A stretch of 64,000 nucleotides of DNA, from the NCBI RefSeq assembly GCF_029227915.1, contig NC_079879.1, positions 7,502,001 to 7,566,000 of the forward strand. Reading direction: 5' to 3'. How positions within the stretch are numbered: position 1 is the first letter of the stretch; every line of letters begins with the position of its first letter. The notes below the pieces were generated by a model, which saw only the letters and a list, made by a program, of their open reading frames with translations, had not been told where the DNA came from and searched no databases. The translations under genes were made by a program, and so were the position numbers. This document shows positions 59,897-64,000 of this stretch, in pieces. The DNA is from Hydractinia symbiolongicarpus. Taxonomy: Eukaryota; Cnidaria; Hydrozoa; Anthoathecata; Hydractiniidae.

Positions 59897-60250
59897 AAGA
59901 AAAACAACGAAATAAAATCAGAAATAACTTCTTTTTCAGAAGGTGAAAAGAATATAAAAAATACCTTTTTTACACCCTAAACATTATGTACATAAATCGA
60001 ACAACACAACACACATTTAAATCATTTGCTAAAACTAATGACTGATCACACACGTAGAAAGAGTGGAGGTCTTAACTAAGAATTTAATAAAAATATGATA
60101 TCACGTGAGAAGCATCTTAATCTTAAAAGATAAAAAGCAACAACCATTTTATTTCACGATAGCTATATCCCACTAGATTTGCTCGCTCACTCATTTTTAG
60201 CGTAAGATTTGCTCGCTTACTCAAGCTATTTTAATCATTAGATTTGCTTG

Positions 60251-60256
60251 TTTATT
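60251..60256 (-). terminator. Poly-A signal candidate, importin-alpha
   Basis: AATAAA on the minus strand about 33 bases after the stop codon. Another lies near 60151. Confidence 0.5.
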
Positions 60257-60288
60257 AAAGTTATTTTGCGGTTAAAAATAACAGTTGT

Positions 60289-63200
60289 TCATAAGGCAAA
60301 TCCATTAGCCGGAGCAGCTACGTCGCCAAACGTATAATGACTGGATGTAGAGTCGGGTAGAAGGGCGTTGTCATCCACATTTTGGTCTTCGTCTTCTCGA
60401 AAGTGACTCTCGATTATCTCATAGGCCTTTTTGTAAATATCTTCATTCTCGTGTTGTTGCAAGTATTCGATTTTATCCAAACCTAAAACAGATTTAACGC
60501 ATTTACGATAAATAAATAAAACTGTTTATTTAACAATTCTGGTTTTTTGTCTTGCTTACTTACCGAAACATTCTTCAACTTGAACAGCGTAAGGATTAGC
60601 TGTATTGATTTCTTTTCCGATTTCTTCGCCAACCCGAAGAATGTTTTCGATTCCATTTAGGGCGACAATGACAATCTTGGTGTCCATGACAGAAAGAAGA
60701 TCGCAGAGAGGACGAAGAGCGTCTTGACTGGCGATATATCTGTCAAAGAAAAAATGTTGAATTTGAATCATATGAAGACATAGTGTAGTTTGTTTAGTTA
60801 ACTTGAAGATAAGTAATCTTCTTTGTTTGCGAAGACGTGTGCTTGAACTCGTAAACATTTTAGAAACAAATCTTTTGTCAACTTCACCATGAGATTAGTC
60901 TCAACCCTGAATTATTTCAATAATAATACTGGTGGCAATTTTTTTTCATCATTAGTTAAAATCACCCGCAGCTTTATTTTATCTTCTCCAAAACCTACTT
61001 GCGCAAAATTAACGCGAAATTTTAAAGCGCTAAAAATTCAGGAAAATAATTTGTTTAGGAAAGCGTAATTTTTTTCGCTTTTTTAATGTAAAAATTTTCA
61101 AACTGGTAGCAAGAATGGAGGATTAAAAATAAGTCACACATGAGTGCATTCGAAAGTTTTTTTTTAAGATCTATTGATTCGGCGTTTAGATTGTAAGGTT
61201 GAAATTTCCTTCGCAAGAGTTAAGATAACCAAAAATCGTAGTTTCAACAAGCAAAAATCAAGAGCTAATGTATACAACTAATTTTAATTTTCAACAAGTA
61301 AATAAAATCCGCTGTTTTTTACCTTATTTGTTGTGGTGATCCGCTAGAAGTTGCATTTGTTATGGCCCACGCTGCTTCTTTTCTTGTTTTAAACTCAGAA
61401 TGTGACAAAACATTGATTAGAGAAGGAATGATGTTTGCATCTATTACAGCCTAAAAAGAAATAGAAATATTTTTTACGCAATTATGCGGACATGATTTTA
61501 TTAGGGCTCAAGAACACGTAATTCATTACCTGGACTTGCTGCACGTTTCCAGCAGTTATATTTGAAATTGTCCAGCACGTTTCTTTTCGTATCGATTCGC
61601 GTTGATACGAGAGTAGGGTAAGCAGGCTTGGTAAAACATTACAATTCATAATGACCTAAAATTAGAGCGGATTATCAGAGCAATCAGTCGTGAAGAGTTA
61701 CGTTAAAAGCAAAATGGTGAAGTGCTACATCAAAAGCACGGTGGTTGAATACTATATCAAAATCACAGTGGTAGAGTGCTAAATTAAAATCACTGTGGCG
61801 GAGTGATACATCAAAAGCACGGCAGTGCAGTGCTACGGCTACACGACGGGGGAGTGCTACAGCAAAAGCATGGTGGTGGAGAGCTACATACCTGTGTTTG
61901 CATATCATCACCGGTGACGATATTACCGACACCACGCAATGCAGCGGACACAACATTCGCCTGCGGATGTCTAAGATGCGAAGTAAACATTTGTCTATTA
62001 GTGCGTAAGAAATCCAGTCTCTATTAGAGCTCAATTATTATGCTGAATTGTCAACGCTGGATTAAATAATATATAAGATATCACATGTAAAATCCACCTT
62101 AATGCAACTTCCTTATTGGAACTTTTACAACGGATCTAAATGGCTAGGTATTCGCCTGTAAAAATTTTTGTCGTGACATATAAAAAAATACGATAAGTTT
62201 CAGAGACTATTAAAAAATCCAAAATATTAGTTAAAAAGAGTAAAAAAAGAGCCATTTTTACAAAAAAAATTAAGATAAACTTCCATGATGGGCGTTTTTA
62301 AAAATTTTATACATCTTGCGTACGCCCAAAATTTGATTTTTTTTTATCTAAGGCTACTTTAGTTAGAGAAACTTTCGCGAGAAAAACTTTCGCGAAATCG
62401 CGATTTTTCGCCATTTTTACGAAAATTTGCGGATTTCTACATTCGCAAAACTTTATCTCGCGAAAGTTTCCAAATTCTTTATTCGCGAAAGTTCATCCAA
62501 AAAATTTCGCGAAACTTTCTCCAAGTTAAATTATATTATAGGAAGCTTACTGCAATAGTTCCACCAATCTTCTGCACACCCCAGCATCAATGACAGCCTG
62601 AATTTTTTCGTTCGGACCGTCGGATAAGTAAGCAATCGCCCAGCATGTATCGGCTAATACATCTGCATCGTGATGAAACAAAAGACGAGACAACGTTGGT
62701 AGGGCAGGTGAAACTTTGTGAAACTCAGGTGGAGGGTTTTTGCCACGGCATAGATTTGATAAACACCACACAGCGTTTCGAGTCATGGTGATTTTGGTGG
62801 ATTGGTCCAGCAATCTTACAACACAAACAAAAAAGTTATCACCGAGAAGCATAATTGTAAGTCAACCCAATAATAATCTAGCTTACTTTAACAAAGGATC
62901 CAATATTCCATTATCTGTAACGTAATTTCGACATTCGGTATTGTCGCCAGCTATGTTACCCAACGCCCACACGGACTAACAAGATGAAAAAAAAAGATAT
63001 AGAATGAATGTGCTAAAACCAGAAATACTTTAAAAATTGGAAAATATCGCTTCAACCTAAACATAATACAGTAAATGTCCCTCAAAGGGGCCATAAAGTT
63101 TTGGTCCACTTGGTGAAGCTCTTCTCCCACTAACTGAGACTTTTTCAAGAGTTAGAATTCTTTGAACTTTTTTTATTATATTTTTCGGTAATTGATTTTG

Positions 63201-63687
63201 AAATTATTTTTCCGATTTTTGTAAACTTCTAACATCACAGTCCGTGGCTTTCAGACCACAATAAAAGCTTATTTTCAACTCGGTCAGCAGTGTGTTGTTA
63301 TTTTTCTTCGATTTTTATCATTCGAATTTTATTCCTATAGTTTCATTCGTTTTTTAAATTTCTCTGGAAAGTGATTGCATTGACGTCCCACGCAAGTGAA
63401 GTTTTTTGCTCAAGGGACTTTAAAAAAGGTTATCCAGGGTCTCACTTAAGCAAGTATTTTTTCCTTGGATTTAGTAAAGATTTTTTAAGGAAAATTTGGT
63501 CCCTATTATCTGGGGTTGTATTCAACACGAGTGTACTGTACACAAATTTTTAAACCTGTTCTTGAACATCTTCATGGGGAGACAGCAATAATTGAATAAA
63601 CGTTGGAACAGCGCCTGCTTCAATTACGTATCTTGTTTGAAGTGATGTACCAGAAGCAATGTTGGTTAAGGCCCATGCTGCTTCGAA
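60289..63687 (-). CDS. KPNA: Importin subunit alpha (karyopherin alpha, KPNA1/5/6 type), C-terminal exons
   Basis: This is the nuclear-import adaptor that binds classical nuclear localisation signals and works with importin-beta. Exons in transcript order: 63687-63556, 62975-62887, 62814-62551, 61970-61892, 61655-61530, 61450-61323, 60739-60564, 60482-60289. They join in frame to 395 residues plus stop. The armadillo repeats with the NLS-binding W-x3-N pattern are plain: [74 protein letters not shown]. The tail reads [16 protein letters not shown], then an acidic stretch, then NGFAL at the end. The N-terminal importin-beta-binding domain and first repeats lie beyond 64000. The PPPEF block and tail are most like the KPNA1/5/6 subfamily. 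Confidence 0.95.
61690..61887. repeat. 27-bp minisatellite in an importin-alpha intron
   Basis: About seven units of the type GTGGTGGAGTGCTACATCAAAAGCAC follow one another, with AAAA(G/T)CAC blocks at about 61705, 61732, 61759, 61786 and 61813. It lies in the intron 61656-61891. The unit is a multiple of three, which explains the open minus-strand frame here. Confidence 0.8.
62358..62530. repeat. Fold-back element with clustered TCGCGA palindromes
   Basis: Within the importin-alpha intron 61971-62550, six TCGCGA sites occur in about 140 bp (about 62376-62511). GAAACTTTCGCGAGA on the left is answered by TCTCGCGAAAGTTTC on the right, so the block can fold back on itself. It looks like a CpG-rich MITE. 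Confidence 0.6.
62976..63555. other. Importin-alpha intron
   Basis: A 580-bp intron with donor CAG|GTTTAA and acceptor TTGTTAG on the minus strand. No embedded element was recognised. Confidence 0.75.
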
Positions 63688-64000
63688 CTAAAAGAAAACA
63701 TTTGGTTTAAATTGCTGACTTTGGTTATTATATCTTGGCATGGCGTTATTTGGGTTCAAGCTACATTTATCTGATTTTTCTTTCTTGATTTTTCTGATTT
63801 GAAAATGAGAAGTGCATTGCAAGAGTTAATTTTGTTTCGCAAACATTAACTTTCACAATTAAAAATATTTTTTTTACGTTTATTAACTGTTGTTAATTAA
63901 TACTCAGAAAATTCAGCGAAATGATTTTTTTCAAATGTGACCAAATTTAACCTACAAAATATTTGCAAAACTACTGAGAACGATTTTACCCTGTTATGGT
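63688..64000. other. Importin-alpha intron running off the window
   Basis: The acceptor CTTTTAG sits at 63688-63694. No further importin-alpha exon is recognised up to the window end, so the preceding exon is to the right of 64000. Confidence 0.6.

Larger units (their letters stand above)
58095..60288. other. Convergent spacer between TRPA gene C and importin-alpha
   Basis: AT-rich, with a tRNA-like relic at 59831-59896 (separate entry). No other exon or domain was recognised. Open frames at about 59169-59384 and 59752-59946 have no family motif. Confidence 0.5.

Noticed and set aside
61684-62034. Minus-strand 116-codon frame with VALHHHAFA-like nonapeptides
   Set aside because: It is the reading of a 27-bp minisatellite and overlaps a verified importin-alpha exon in another frame.
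63955-64000. Further importin-alpha exon at the right edge
   Set aside because: A donor-like GGGTAAAA is seen on the minus strand, but the residues before it do not fit the conserved sequence preceding FEAAWALTN.

Overview
The window is animal nuclear DNA, AT-rich, with small spliced exons, short introns and many transposon relics. A cnidarian, most likely a hydrozoan, fits best: there is a TRPA1-type channel cluster, an animal importin-alpha, a Penelope-like element and Ty1/copia elements of a type common in cnidarians. The species is an inference. Everything here was read by eye; no alignment or database search was run.

Layout. Positions 1-1833 hold a decayed minus-strand Ty1/copia element cut by the window edge. 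About 1.9-29.7 kb is gene-poor: a PHD-finger retrotransposon scrap (2150-2372), degenerate tandem repeats (6.3-7.6 kb and 12.46-12.99 kb), a dead Penelope-like element with RT and GIY-YIG remains (13.26-14.75 kb) followed by a 99-bp duplication, a HIRAN-like relic (18.35-18.76 kb), several fold-back elements, and a 2.5-kb satellite with nested periodicity (23.19-25.73 kb).

The main content is three complete TRPA1-like cation-channel genes in head-to-tail tandem on the + strand: A (29.73-42.00 kb), B (44.13-50.83 kb) and C (51.69-58.09 kb). I reconstructed 11 exons in each. Exons 3-8 and 10 have the same length in all three, and the spliced lengths are exact codon multiples (1158, 1160 and 1130 residues). 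Each encodes about 17 ankyrin repeats, a pre-S1 linker, six membrane segments with a pore, and a C-terminal coiled coil. The position of the main electrophile-sensing cysteine of vertebrate TRPA1 is histidine in all three. Gene A carries a young Ty1/copia insertion in intron 2, antisense to the gene, with two identical 114-bp LTRs and a 5-bp target-site duplication. A 625-bp relic of gene A intron 1 plus the start of exon 2 lies upstream at 28.2-28.8 kb.

The right end (60.29 kb to beyond 64 kb, minus strand) holds the last eight exons of an importin-alpha gene of the KPNA1/5/6 type, convergent with TRPA gene C. Its N-terminal importin-beta-binding part lies outside the window.

The TRPA paralogues probably form subunits of sensory cation channels. 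The importin-alpha gene is an unrelated housekeeping neighbour in nuclear protein import.
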